NCBI RefSeq assembly: GCF_030687835.1
Contig: NZ_CP117449.1
Coordinates: forward strand, 1,178,001-1,242,000
Length of the DNA: 64,000 bases
Direction of reading: 5' to 3'
Origin: Pseudomonas hefeiensis
Lineage (GTDB): Bacteria; Pseudomonadota; Gammaproteobacteria; Pseudomonadales; Pseudomonadaceae
Both the position numbers and the translations under genes were made by a program. Each line of letters starts with the position of its first letter. Positions within the stretch are counted from its first letter, which is position 1. The notes under the pieces are model-generated. The model saw only the letters and a list, made by a program, of their open reading frames with translations. It did no database searches and was not told the origin of the DNA. Shown one piece after another: positions 36,458-46,463 of the stretch.

Positions 36458-36475
36458 AAGTTGTCGTGACAACTT
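36458..36475. promoter_or_regulatory. Perfect 18-base palindrome in the algD control region
   Basis: AAGTTGTCGTGACAACTT has 8-base arms and a 2-base centre, about 390 bases upstream of algD. The symmetry suggests a dimeric regulator site; the protein is not known. Confidence 0.45.
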
Positions 36476-36541
36476 GATTACTTCGATCGACGTCCCGCGT
36501 AAGTTATCTCGTACAACCACGGCGAGAATCGTTACGGGTGG

Positions 36542-36568
36542 TATGAGCCGTGCATTTGGACATAGTTC
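36542..36568 (-). promoter_or_regulatory. Candidate AlgU (sigma-22) promoter distal to algD
   Basis: On the minus strand GAACTA, a 16-base spacer and TCATA resemble GAACTT-N16/17-TCTGA. The transcript leader would be about 460 bases, comparable to the long algD leader of P. aeruginosa. The match is imperfect. Confidence 0.3.
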
Positions 36569-36692
36569 CGATCCGCTCATCGCCATTTTCGAAATTTTTC
36601 GAAATATTATGAAAGATGGCACTGACCTCATCATGATGGCACTTGCTCGATTGACCTTTATTAACGGGGAGTTAAGCGGGGTAGATGTTTTT

Positions 36693-36728
36693 GTGCCACT
36701 ACCCAATAAAAAATCTGGTGCCACTACG
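36693..36728. promoter_or_regulatory. Direct repeat GTGCCACTAC, possible AmrZ-type sites
   Basis: Two exact 10-base copies, at 36693-36702 and 36719-36728, stand 26 bases apart about 620-660 bases upstream of algD. The GCCACTACC core resembles the GCCATTACC core I recall from a P. aeruginosa algD AmrZ site. This is a resemblance, not proof. Confidence 0.3.
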
Positions 36729-36880
36729 CAAAAAACTGACGTGTGTCGAGTGAAACAAAAGTTAGCGCAGGGGAGGGTCGATTTATTGGCGTCATGGAAC
36801 TGACGAAGAGGGTGGGGAAGTTAGATGACGCGTTCGGGTTTGATCAAGGCCCCCAATCAGGGGGCAATGGAAGTTGTGCT

Positions 36881-37660
36881 TTATTCGGGGGCATGGTCTC
36901 GCAGGAAAACCAGCTTGTCCGGGCTCGACTGTGATGCACTGAAACGGTAGCCCTGGACATCGAACTGTTTGAGCGCAGCCGGGTCGTTGATGCGTTCCTG
37001 AATCACGAAGCGACTCATCAGGCCGCGGGCTTTCTTGGCGTAGAAACTGATGATTTTGTACTGGCCGTTCTTCAGGTCCTTGAACTCGGTATCAATGACG
37101 CGCGCCTTGAGGGCGCTGCGTTTGACCGCTGAGAAGTATTCATTGGAGGCCAGGTTCAACAGTATGTCGTCGCCCTGGTCGGCCAGCGCTTCGTTCAGCC
37201 ACTCACTGATCCGGGTGCCCCAGAACGCATAAAGGTCCTTGCCCCGGGCATTGGCCAGCTTCGTGCCCATCTCCAGGCGATAGGGTTGCATCAGGTCCAA
37301 TGGGCGCAGCAAGCCATAAAGCCCGGAGAGCATGCGCAGGTGCTCCTGGGCATAGTCGAAATCGGCTTCGGCAAAGCTTTGCGCATCAAGACCGGTGTAC
37401 ACATCACCCTTGAAGGCCAGCAGAGCCTGTTTGGCATTGGCCGGGGTGAACGCCGGGGTCCAACTGCCGAACCGTGCGGCATTGAGGCCGCCGATCTTGT
37501 CGGAAACGTGCATCAATTCGCTGATCTGTGCCGGAGAGAGTTCGCGCAATTGCTCGATCAATTCCTGGGAATGATCCAGGTATTGCGGCTGGGTAAAACG
37601 CTCAGTGGCCGGCGCAGTTTCGTAATCGAGGGTCTTGGCGGGGGAAATCACCATCAGCAT
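36881..37660 (-). CDS. yaaA: Peroxide-stress protein YaaA (DUF328/UPF0246)
   Basis: This 259-residue cytoplasmic protein starts [14 protein letters not shown] and has the family blocks [25 protein letters not shown] and [16 protein letters not shown]. The E. coli member lowers free intracellular iron and protects DNA during peroxide stress and has a DNA-binding cantaloupe fold. Length is the usual one. It reads as a single-gene unit divergent from the deacetylase-like gene; the algD control region lies beyond its 3' end. Confidence 0.93.
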   Translation of the reverse strand: MLMVISPAKTLDYETAPATERFTQPQYLDHSQELIEQLRELSPAQISELMHVSDKIGGLNAARFGSWTPAFTPANAKQALLAFKGDVYTGLDAQSFAEADFDYAQEHLRMLSGLYGLLRPLDLMQPYRLEMGTKLANARGKDLYAFWGTRISEWLNEALADQGDDILLNLASNEYFSAVKRSALKARVIDTEFKDLKNGQYKIISFYAKKARGLMSRFVIQERINDPAALKQFDVQGYRFSASQSSPDKLVFLRDHAPE

Positions 37661-37760
37661 GCAATCGTCTCCTTCAAAGGTGCGGCGATTCTAGGGGGTT
37701 GTCCGGGTGGACTCCAGCTATTGGGGTGATAGGTGATGGATGGGCGAGTATTGACGGGCA

Positions 37761-37862
37761 TTTGTGGCGAGGGCGCGCGCGAGCAAAGCTTACTCGCGAT
37801 AGCGGCAACTCGATTTCTGAAGGAGCGCGTCGCTGCTATCGTGGGCAAGCCTTGCTCCCACA
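37761..37862. repeat. Degenerate REPIN
   Basis: The right arm (ATCGTGGGCAAGCCTTGCTCCCAC) is intact and of the GCAAGGCTTGCC subtype. The left arm is worn (GAGCAAAGCTTACTCGCGATAGC, without the GTGGG end). It lies in the divergent gap between yaaA and the deacetylase-like gene. Confidence 0.65.
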
Positions 37863-37923
37863 AAGTCCTCTGACCACAAGGGTATTACGCCAGGATCGGC
37901 TATGATGCGGCGCGGGTTTCGTT

Positions 37924-39063
37924 ATGGAGACATCCCTTTTGCGTATCGCTCTTCTATTGTCGGCCTGGCTCCTGAGTTTCGCGGCCACTGCCGCGCCCAG
38001 CGACATCGCCACGCTGGACCGCAGCACCTGGCCAGAGCAGCTCTCCAGCCCGACGCTGTTCGACGTGGCCTCGCGAGCCGAGATCCTGATGTTTGCCCGG
38101 GTCTTGCTGGACACCGATGCCATGGACGAAATCGCCCTCAAACAACACCTGGGGCTGCGCACAATCAACATGGCGGCGATCGACACACTGCGCGCGCGGT
38201 TGTGGCAGCGACTGCTGAGCAGCTACAACTTCGCCCAGCAAAGTTGCGACCAGGATGCTTCGTTCTGTTTTCTGGTGGAAGACCTGGCGACCCTGCGCGA
38301 AGAGGCGGGCAGGCTCTCGCTCGATGAAAACTCCTATTACATCAAGTGGGCCGAGCCGAGCCGGATCTTCCACACCCAATACCTGGACGAACTGCTGCGC
38401 AAGGCCGCGCTGTTTCCGCAAACCAGCAGCGAAATCGCGCGTTTCGGTGATTACGAGCGCAACGGTGATGATCTGAACGACCGGCTGTTTCTGCTGACCT
38501 TCGACAGCGCTGCCAACATCACCCCGGACAATACCCCATGGCTGGCTGAGTACCTGCGCAAGTCCAATATGAACGGCACCTTCTTCGTGCTGGGCAAGGA
38601 CATCCAGGCGCGGCTCGCAGAGCGCTCGGTCAACAACCTCCAGGCCTTGTATTCGAGGCAATGCGTGGGTGTCCAGGGTTGGGAGTTCCGCTCCCACAGC
38701 CATTGGCAGGACTGGCAGGACTCGGTACGGCGCAGCGTCGATCTGGTCAAGGGCAAGCTGCCGGAAAACTACGCGCCGCTGTTCCGCCCGCCCCAGGGCC
38801 AGCGGCGTGGCGATGCCGGCGCATTTTTTCGCAACCAGGGCCTGCAAGTGGCGCTCTGGGATATCGATCCCCAGGACAGCGCCGGCCGGCTCAAACCCGA
38901 GCAAAGCGCCCAGCGCACACTGACCCTGATGCTGTTGTGGCGCCACGGCGTGATCAATTTCAACGTCAAGCAGGATGCAGTGAAAACGGCGCTACCCTGG
39001 CTCATTACGCAAACGGCGCAAAGCGGGATCGGCTGGGAAGATTGTCGGGCCGCGTTTCGCTGA
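37924..39063 (+). CDS. Polysaccharide-deacetylase-like exported protein with altered metal site
   Basis: This 379-residue protein has a signal peptide (about 1-23, ending FAATAA) and a C-terminal NodB-homology domain (about 185-370). Motif 1 reads LTFDSA (D194, S195) where active enzymes have TFDD, and motif 2 reads HSHWQ (H258) with Gln where the second metal His is expected. The RPPQG motif (288-292) is intact. The metal site is therefore non-canonical, and activity is doubtful or altered. The first 180 residues are a helical domain I do not recognise. It stands alone, divergent from yaaA and upstream of the PhoH gene. A role in cell-wall or exopolysaccharide modification is only a family-based guess. 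Confidence 0.8.
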   Translation: METSLLRIALLLSAWLLSFAATAAPSDIATLDRSTWPEQLSSPTLFDVASRAEILMFARVLLDTDAMDEIALKQHLGLRTINMAAIDTLRARLWQRLLSSYNFAQQSCDQDASFCFLVEDLATLREEAGRLSLDENSYYIKWAEPSRIFHTQYLDELLRKAALFPQTSSEIARFGDYERNGDDLNDRLFLLTFDSAANITPDNTPWLAEYLRKSNMNGTFFVLGKDIQARLAERSVNNLQALYSRQCVGVQGWEFRSHSHWQDWQDSVRRSVDLVKGKLPENYAPLFRPPQGQRRGDAGAFFRNQGLQVALWDIDPQDSAGRLKPEQSAQRTLTLMLLWRHGVINFNVKQDAVKTALPWLITQTAQSGIGWEDCRAAFR

Positions 39064-39399
39064 TTTGGCCAAAGGCCCGGAAACACGGGGGGAGGAGGAA
39101 AAAACGGCGCACTTTCATGACGACCGGACTTCCGACTTTAACGGCGCAACGGCGCAACGCCAAGGGTTATTCGTCACTCTGAAAAATAAACTTCAAAAAA
39201 GCGTCAAAGTGCTTTTTCCTGTCATGTGTTTTGGAGTATCAAGAAGTCAGACCGCCGAAACCTGCAACACAGGTGGCGTCTTCCAAGACCCAGTTGTGTG
39301 CAGTTCACCTCAAGCCCTTGCGGGTGAGTTCGGTGGCTACCTCGAGGCGCAGCACTGTCACGGTATTGCGTCGAATGGCCCCCAAAAAGGTGACCGAGT
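39064..39399. other. Leader/intergenic region upstream of the phoH-like gene
   Basis: No gene is supported in these 336 bases. Short inverted repeats occur, for example ACCTG and CAGGT around 39265-39275, and an AT-rich stretch near 39180-39210 could hold the promoter. No known riboswitch was recognised. Confidence 0.5.
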
Positions 39400-40794
39400 A
39401 TGGATGACCACGGACGTAGCCCTTTCTCCAACCAGCCAATCCTGTATGTACTCGATACCAACGTATTGATCCACGATCCAAACGCACTCCTGAACTTCGA
39501 AGAACACCATGTTGCCATCCCGATGACCGTGCTCGAGGAGCTGGACAAGCTCAAGAGCGGGCATCACAGTGTCGCCGCCGAGTGCCGGCAGGCGATCCGC
39601 CTGATCGACAAGACCCTGGGAGACGCGTCGCCTGAGGACGTTGAGCTGGGTGTGCCGATCCAGCGTGGCAAAAGTGGTCCAAAAGGCCTGCTCTCGATCC
39701 TGATGAGCAAGCGCACCGAACCCAACCTGGTGCTGCCCGAACACCTGAACGACAACATCATCATCAACCAGTTGATCGACCTGCATGCGCGCAACCAGGA
39801 TCAGGCCGTGGTGCTGGTGACCAAAGACATCAACATGCGTCTCAAAGCCCGCGCCTGCGGGATCGCGGCGGAGGACTACAGCACCGACCAATTGGTCGAC
39901 GATGTGTCGCTGCTGCCCAACGGCTATCACACCATGACCGGCTCTTTCTGGGACCGGGTGAGCAAGGTCGAGACCCGTCAGGACCATGGTCGCACCTGGC
40001 ACCAGGTGCAGTTGATCGACAATCTGCCGGCGGTGCACATCAATGAGTTCATCATCGACGAACAGGGTTTTGTCGGCTGGATCAAGGAAATCCAGGCCGA
40101 TAAGCTGCTGATTCTCGATCTGCACCAGGAACCCCTGCTGCATCAGGAGGCCTGGGGGCTCAAACCGCGGGATATCTACCAGAGCCTGGCCCTGTTCGCC
40201 TTGCTCGACCCGGATATCCACCTGGTCAACCTGTCCGGCGCCGCCGGTTCCGGCAAGACCATCCTGGCCCTGGCCGCCGCGATCGAACAAACCATGGTCA
40301 GCAAGCGCTATCGGCGCATCATCGCCACCCGTAGCGTGCAGGGCCTGGACCAGGAAATCGGCTTTTTGCCCGGCACCGAAGCGGAAAAAATGGAGCCTTG
40401 GCTGGGCGCCATTACCGACAACCTCGAAGCCTTGCACATGGATGACGAAAGCACCCATGGCAGCGTCGACTACATCCTCAGCAAAGTGCCGTTGCAGTTC
40501 AAATCCCTCAACTACATTCGCGGCCGCAGCTTCCAGCAGAGCCTGATCCTGATCGACGAATGCCAGAACCTCACCCCGCACCAGATGAAAACCATCATCA
40601 CCCGTGCTGGTGCCGGTTCCAAAGTGGTGTGCCTGGGCAACCTGGCACAGATCGACACCCCTTACCTGTCCGCGACCAGTTCCGGGCTGACCTACCTGAC
40701 CGAACGCTTCAAAGACTTCCCCAACGGGGTCCACATCACCTTGCAGGGCGTACCGCGCTCGATTCTGGCCGAATACGCCGAATCTCACCTGTAA
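39400..40794 (+). CDS. PIN-PhoH fusion ATPase (PhoH family)
   Basis: This 464-residue cytoplasmic protein has two domains. An N-terminal PIN-type nuclease domain (about 14-150) has acidic residues in VLDTNVLIHDP, LEELDKLK and VLVTKDINMR. A C-terminal PhoH helicase-like ATPase (about 255-450) has Walker A GAAGSGKT and Walker B LILIDECQN, then TRAGAGSKVVCLGN. This PIN-PhoH order is that of the PhoH2-like RNA helicase/RNase family. GTGACCGAGT precedes the ATG after an AAGG site. A strong terminator follows, so it is monocistronic. Confidence 0.92.
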   Translation: MDDHGRSPFSNQPILYVLDTNVLIHDPNALLNFEEHHVAIPMTVLEELDKLKSGHHSVAAECRQAIRLIDKTLGDASPEDVELGVPIQRGKSGPKGLLSILMSKRTEPNLVLPEHLNDNIIINQLIDLHARNQDQAVVLVTKDINMRLKARACGIAAEDYSTDQLVDDVSLLPNGYHTMTGSFWDRVSKVETRQDHGRTWHQVQLIDNLPAVHINEFIIDEQGFVGWIKEIQADKLLILDLHQEPLLHQEAWGLKPRDIYQSLALFALLDPDIHLVNLSGAAGSGKTILALAAAIEQTMVSKRYRRIIATRSVQGLDQEIGFLPGTEAEKMEPWLGAITDNLEALHMDDESTHGSVDYILSKVPLQFKSLNYIRGRSFQQSLILIDECQNLTPHQMKTIITRAGAGSKVVCLGNLAQIDTPYLSATSSGLTYLTERFKDFPNGVHITLQGVPRSILAEYAESHL

Positions 40795-40806
40795 CTGACC
40801 ATCAGA

Positions 40807-40838
40807 ACCGGGCGACCTCAAGGTCGCCCGGTTTTTTA
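40807..40838 (+). terminator. Intrinsic terminator of the phoH-like gene
   Basis: Hairpin arms ACCGGGCGACCT and AGGTCGCCCGGT followed by a T-run, 13 bases after the stop codon. Confidence 0.93.
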
Positions 40839-40855
40839 TGACCGTACGAAAACCC

Positions 40856-40945
40856 CTGTGGGAGCGAGCCTGCTCGCGATGGCGGTGTATCAGATAAAAA
40901 TTAGGTATCTGATCCACCGCCATCGCGAGCAGGCTCGCTCCCACA
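40856..40945. repeat. REPIN between phoH-like and moaC
   Basis: Arms GTGGGAGCGAGCCTGCTCGC and GCGAGCAGGCTCGCTCCCAC; the loop-side flanks ATGGCGGTG and CACCGCCAT (approximately) extend the pairing, so this copy is long and well kept. Confidence 0.94.
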
Positions 40946-41055
40946 AGGGGATTTGCGGTGACTGGGCAATTGCGCTCGCCACAGGTGCGACAATCAAACG
41001 TGCCGGAATCTGACTCACAGGTTTACAATCGATACTCCCGATCAGGAGTAACCCT

Positions 41056-41529
41056 GTGCTGACTCATCTCGATTCCCAAGGTCGCGCCAACATGGTCGAC
41101 GTGACCGACAAGGCCGTGACGTTCCGTGAGGCCACGGCCGAAGCCTTTGTGCGCATGCTGCCCGAAACGCTGCAGATGATCGTCAGCGGCGGTCACCCCA
41201 AAGGCGATGTGTTCGCCGTTGCACGCATTGCCGGCATTCAGGCGGCGAAAAAAACCAGTGATCTGATTCCGCTCTGCCATCCGCTGATGCTCACCAGCGT
41301 CAAGGTCGAGCTCAATGCCGAAGGCGAGGATCGGGTGCGCATTGTTGCCCGTTGCAAACTGTCCGGACAGACCGGGGTGGAGATGGAAGCGCTCACCGCT
41401 GCCAGCGTCGCCGCGCTGACGATCTACGACATGTGCAAGGCCGTGGACCGGGGCATGATCATTGACGGCGTGCGGGTGTTGGAGAAACTCGGCGGCAAGA
41501 GCGGTCACTTTCAGGCGGATGCGCCATGA
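41056..41529 (+). CDS. moaC: Cyclic pyranopterin monophosphate synthase MoaC
   Basis: This 157-residue enzyme acts with MoaA to convert GTP to cyclic pyranopterin monophosphate in molybdenum-cofactor synthesis. It starts with GTG ([16 protein letters not shown]), with AGGAG 8 bases upstream. Conserved features are [40 protein letters not shown] (catalytic Asp and Lys region, quoted here in parts across residues 115-143) and GGKSGHF. It overlaps moaD by 4 bases and begins a moaCDE operon; moaA is not in the window. Confidence 0.96.
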   Translation: MLTHLDSQGRANMVDVTDKAVTFREATAEAFVRMLPETLQMIVSGGHPKGDVFAVARIAGIQAAKKTSDLIPLCHPLMLTSVKVELNAEGEDRVRIVARCKLSGQTGVEMEALTAASVAALTIYDMCKAVDRGMIIDGVRVLEKLGGKSGHFQADAP

Positions 41530-41768
41530 ACATTACTGTGAAGTTTTTTGCGCGTTATCGCGAAGCGTTGGGCGTTGACTCGCAGAAGGTCGAGGGCAAT
41601 TTCTCCACGGTGGACGATGTGCGGATATTGTTGGCCGCGCGTGAAGGTTTCGATGTATTGAAAGAACCAAACCTGATGTGCGCCCGCAACGAAGACCTGT
41701 GCCAGCTCGATGAGCCGCTGGTCGACGGCGACGAAGTCGCATTCTTTCCCACCGTGACCGGAGGCTGA
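41526..41768 (+). CDS. moaD: Molybdopterin synthase small subunit MoaD
   Basis: This 80-residue ubiquitin-like sulphur carrier has the beta-grasp start [16 protein letters not shown] and ends in the required di-glycine (TVTGG), which is thiocarboxylated before sulphur transfer in MoaE. The start overlaps the moaC stop (ATGA). Confidence 0.95.
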   Translation: MNITVKFFARYREALGVDSQKVEGNFSTVDDVRILLAAREGFDVLKEPNLMCARNEDLCQLDEPLVDGDEVAFFPTVTGG

Positions 41769-41771
41769 ACC

Positions 41772-42224
41772 ATGGCGATTCGTGTGCAGGCCGATCCGTT
41801 CGACGCAGGGGGCGAAGTCAACGCGATGCACGCGGCCAATGTCGGTGTGGGGGCGGTGGTGAGTTTTGTCGGCTACGTGCGTGATTTCAATGATGGCCTG
41901 GATGTGTCCGGAATGTTCCTGGAGCACTACCCGGGCATGACCGAAAAAGCCTTGGGCAAGATCGCCGCCGAGGCCGAGCAGCGCTGGCCGTTGCTCAAGC
42001 TGGAAGTTCTGCACCGCATCGGCGCCCTGGAGCCGGGCGAACCGATCGTCTTCGTGGCGGCCGCCAGTGCCCATCGCCAGGCAGCATTCGAGGCCTGCGC
42101 CTTTGTCATGGACTACCTCAAGACCCGTGCGCCGTTCTGGAAAAAGGAAAACACTGTGGATGGCCCGCGTTGGGTCGAGGGGCGCGACAGCGATCATGCG
42201 GCGGCGGGGCGCTGGAAGCAGTAG
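41772..42224 (+). CDS. moaE: Molybdopterin synthase large subunit MoaE
   Basis: This 150-residue catalytic subunit forms a heterotetramer with MoaD and makes molybdopterin. Visible family blocks are GAVVSFVGYVRDFN, LEHYPGMTEKAL, HRIGALEPGEPIV and the catalytic Lys region DYLKTRAPFWKKE. It starts 3 bases after moaD. The end of the operon is marked by a REPIN and not by a clear intrinsic terminator. Confidence 0.95.
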   Translation: MAIRVQADPFDAGGEVNAMHAANVGVGAVVSFVGYVRDFNDGLDVSGMFLEHYPGMTEKALGKIAAEAEQRWPLLKLEVLHRIGALEPGEPIVFVAAASAHRQAAFEACAFVMDYLKTRAPFWKKENTVDGPRWVEGRDSDHAAAGRWKQ

Positions 42225-42260
42225 GTAGCCTGTTAGTCATTTGGAGGCTGTGAATCCGCC

Positions 42261-42352
42261 TTCGCGAGCAAGCCCGCTCCCACAGGGGACCTGCGTCGAG
42301 CACAAATACTGTGTACGACATAGATTCCTGTGGGAGCGGGCTTGCTCGCGAA
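42261..42352. repeat. REPIN in outward-facing orientation
   Basis: Here the order is reversed: GCGAGCAAGCCCGCTCCCAC first, then GTGGGAGCGGGCTTGCTCGC. Both REPs are intact; it lies downstream of moaE and upstream of the binding-protein promoter. Confidence 0.93.
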
Positions 42353-42401
42353 GGGGCCATCAGCCTCCCATCACTTTCCCGATTTCCCCAATTGACGATA
42401 T

Positions 42402-42443
42402 GTACATTAAAGTCCAGTATGGATTTATAAGTACATAAAGTCC
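42402..42443. promoter_or_regulatory. Operator-like repeats upstream of the amino-acid-binding protein
   Basis: Two direct repeats, GTACATTAAAGTCC (42402-42415) and GTACATAAAGTCC (42431-42443), stand in an AT-rich promoter. The segment TTAAAGTCCAGTATGGAT (42407-42424) matches 13 of 18 bases in the dauB promoter (46372-46390, opposite strand), pointing to a shared regulator. Confidence 0.5.
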
Positions 42444-42495
42444 GTCGTTTCACCTTTCTCTGCCAAAACCAACAACAACCCGCGAGAGATCGATC

Positions 42496-43272
42496 ATGAA
42501 AAAACTCCCCCTCATCACCGGCCTGGCCTTGAGCCTGCTGGCCTCCAGTAGCCTGTTCGCCGCCGAGAAAACCTTGCGCATCGGCATCGAAGCGGCCTAT
42601 CCACCGTTTGCTTCCAAGACCTCCGAAGGGAAGATCGAGGGTTTCGACTACGACATCGGCAATGCGCTGTGCGCGCAGATGAAGGTCAAGTGCCAGTGGA
42701 TCGAAAGCGAGTTTGACGGGCTGATTCCGTCGCTCAAGGTGAAGAAAATCGACATGGCGCTGTCGTCCATGACCATCACCGAAGAACGCAAGAAGTCGGT
42801 GGATTTTACTCACAAGTATTACTTCACCTCGTCGCGGCTGGTCATGAAGGAAGGCGCGGTGGTCGATGACCAGTACGCCAGTCTCAAAGGCAAGACCGTG
42901 GGCGTGCAGCGGGCGACCACCACCGACCGCTTCGCTACGGAGGTGTTCGAACCCAAAGGCGTGACGGTCAAGCGCTACAGCAACAACGAAGAAATCTACA
43001 TGGACCTGGCCTCCGGTCGCCTGGACGCGATATTCGCCGACACCATCCCACTGGACGACTTCCTGTCTATGCCTCGAGGCAAAGGCTACGCGTTCGTCGG
43101 ACCGGAGCTCAAGGACCCGAAATACGTCGGTGAAGGCGCGGGTATCGCGGTGCGCAAGGGCAATACCGAACTGGTGGCTGACTTGAACAAGGCCATCGAT
43201 GGGATTCGGGCCAATGGTGAGTATCAGAAGATTCAGGCCAAGTATTTCAAGTCGGATATATATGGCGACTGA
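42496..43272 (+). CDS. Periplasmic cationic-amino-acid-binding protein (SBP family 3)
   Basis: This 258-residue ABC-type solute receptor has a signal peptide ([20 protein letters not shown], then FAAEK) and the family-3 signature [15 protein letters not shown], followed by [30 protein letters not shown] and GIAVRKGN. It resembles ArtJ/HisJ/AotJ arginine, ornithine and lysine receptors. No permease or ATPase gene adjoins it, so it must serve a transporter elsewhere. Its place beside dauBAR, as for the PA3865-type gene of P. aeruginosa, and the shared promoter element suggest that it takes up D- or L-arginine. Confidence 0.9.
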   Translation: MKKLPLITGLALSLLASSSLFAAEKTLRIGIEAAYPPFASKTSEGKIEGFDYDIGNALCAQMKVKCQWIESEFDGLIPSLKVKKIDMALSSMTITEERKKSVDFTHKYYFTSSRLVMKEGAVVDDQYASLKGKTVGVQRATTTDRFATEVFEPKGVTVKRYSNNEEIYMDLASGRLDAIFADTIPLDDFLSMPRGKGYAFVGPELKDPKYVGEGAGIAVRKGNTELVADLNKAIDGIRANGEYQKIQAKYFKSDIYGD

Positions 43273-43280
43273 AACATCGC

Positions 43281-43375
43281 CTTCGCGAGCAAGCCCGCTC
43301 CCACATTGGATCTCATTGGACACAGATATTGTATTGAACACAGATCCCTTGTGGGAGCGGGCTTGCTCGCGAAGG
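43281..43375. repeat. REPIN in outward-facing orientation
   Basis: GCGAGCAAGCCCGCTCCCAC followed by GTGGGAGCGGGCTTGCTCGC, starting 8 bases after the binding-protein stop and ending close to the dauR stop; it separates two convergent genes. Confidence 0.93.
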
Positions 43376-43398
43376 CGTCAGACCGGGCAATACAAACC

Positions 43399-44025
43399 TC
43401 AGTCCTTCAACTCCTTCAAATGCTTGTAAACCGTCGCCCGCCCCATGTTCAGCACATTGGCCACATAGTTGGAGGCGCTTTTGCCCTTGAAGGCGCCTTC
43501 GGCGTGCAGCGCCAGCACCAGTTCGCGTTTATGGTCGCGGGTCAGCAGGTTCAGGCTCAACTGACGCTCGCGCATCCAGGCGTGGAGGAACGTGTTGATC
43601 CGCTCCTGCCAGTCATCGCGAAACAGTGAGTCCGGCTGCGGGATCAACTTGCCCGGCGACAGGAACAGGTCCAGCGCGGCCTTGGCGTTCTCGAACAGCG
43701 AAATATTCAGATTGATGCACAGCACCGCCAGCGGGCGCCCCCCGGCATCGCGCAGTACGCTGCTGAGGCTGCGGATCTTTTGCCCGTCCCAATTCAGTTT
43801 CTCGTAGGGCCCGATGTTCCGTTCGCTGACGTCCTCGCTGAGCATGTCTTCCAGGGACGAGTCATCACCCATCACACGTTTGGATAGATTATTGGCGATG
43901 TAATCGACTTTCTGCGTGCGCAGGTCGTGCAGCACTACCTCGGCGTGAGGGTAGAACAGCGTGGCGATAGCGTCGGCGATGGTGCGAAAATTATCCAGTG
44001 TCGGGTCGGGTTGCGGCGCGTTCAT
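43399..44025 (-). CDS. dauR: YheO-type regulator, probable DauR
   Basis: This 208-residue transcription factor has an N-terminal PAS-like YheO domain (about 8-125; FYPHAEVVLHDL, DAGGRPLAVLCINLNIS) and a C-terminal helix-turn-helix (about 150-208; GKSASNYVANVLNMGRATVYKHLKELK). The start MNAPQPDPT has GGAG 7 bases upstream; a longer frame is not supported. In P. aeruginosa the third gene of dauBAR encodes this kind of regulator, which represses the operon until D-arginine is present. Same gene order and strand here support the call. Confidence 0.88.
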   Translation of the reverse strand: MNAPQPDPTLDNFRTIADAIATLFYPHAEVVLHDLRTQKVDYIANNLSKRVMGDDSSLEDMLSEDVSERNIGPYEKLNWDGQKIRSLSSVLRDAGGRPLAVLCINLNISLFENAKAALDLFLSPGKLIPQPDSLFRDDWQERINTFLHAWMRERQLSLNLLTRDHKRELVLALHAEGAFKGKSASNYVANVLNMGRATVYKHLKELKD

Positions 44026-44113
44026 GACAGGGCTCCAGGCAGCGTCGGCGCCCCGTGAAGCAGGGGCGCGGGGGAGTGTGCCGCAATCGTGGCGATGCGT
44101 CACCTGAGTGGGG

Positions 44114-46338
<2,225 letters not shown>

Positions 46339-46371
46339 CGGGACTCCGAAATGCTTGATGTAAACTATTTT

Positions 46372-46390
46372 GTCTATTATGGACTTTTAG
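46372..46390. promoter_or_regulatory. Operator-like element upstream of dauB
   Basis: On the minus strand CTAAAAGTCCATAATAGAC, about 35-50 bases upstream of the dauB start, matches the element TTAAAGTCCAGTATGGAT upstream of the binding-protein gene. Likely site for DauR or another shared regulator. Confidence 0.5.
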
Positions 46391-46410
46391 TTTGATCGAG
46401 CAATATGCCG

Positions 46411-46446
46411 GACAAAAAAAAGCGCAGCCACTTGAGGCTGCGCTTT
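46411..46446 (-). terminator. Intrinsic terminator of the rhlB-type gene
   Basis: Hairpin arms AAAGCGCAGCC and GGCTGCGCTTT with an A-run on the plus strand, which gives a T-run in the minus-strand transcript, 18 bases after the helicase stop. Confidence 0.93.
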
Positions 46447-46463
46447 CTGGTTTGTAGCGTCGG

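Larger units (their letters stand above)
36072..36880. other. algD upstream control region, about 800 bases without a gene
   Basis: This AT-richer stretch separates algD from yaaA. Short open frames exist on both strands (within 36410-36803), but they lack ribosome sites and recognisable products, so no gene is called. It contains two sigma-22-like -35 elements, an 18-base perfect palindrome (36458-36475), a direct repeat of GTGCCACTAC (36693 and 36719), and two copies of AGTGCACTC (36133 and 36207). In other pseudomonads this interval binds AlgU holoenzyme, AlgR, AlgB, AmrZ and IHF, so such density of sites is expected. Confidence 0.75.

Noticed and set aside
36410..36803. Overlapping short open frames on both strands in the algD control region
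   Set aside because: No ribosome sites, no recognised product, and composition unlike neighbouring genes; the region is better explained as regulatory DNA.
39065..39469. Open frame between the deacetylase-like and phoH-like genes
   Set aside because: It overlaps the start of the phoH-like gene in another phase and shows no family resemblance.
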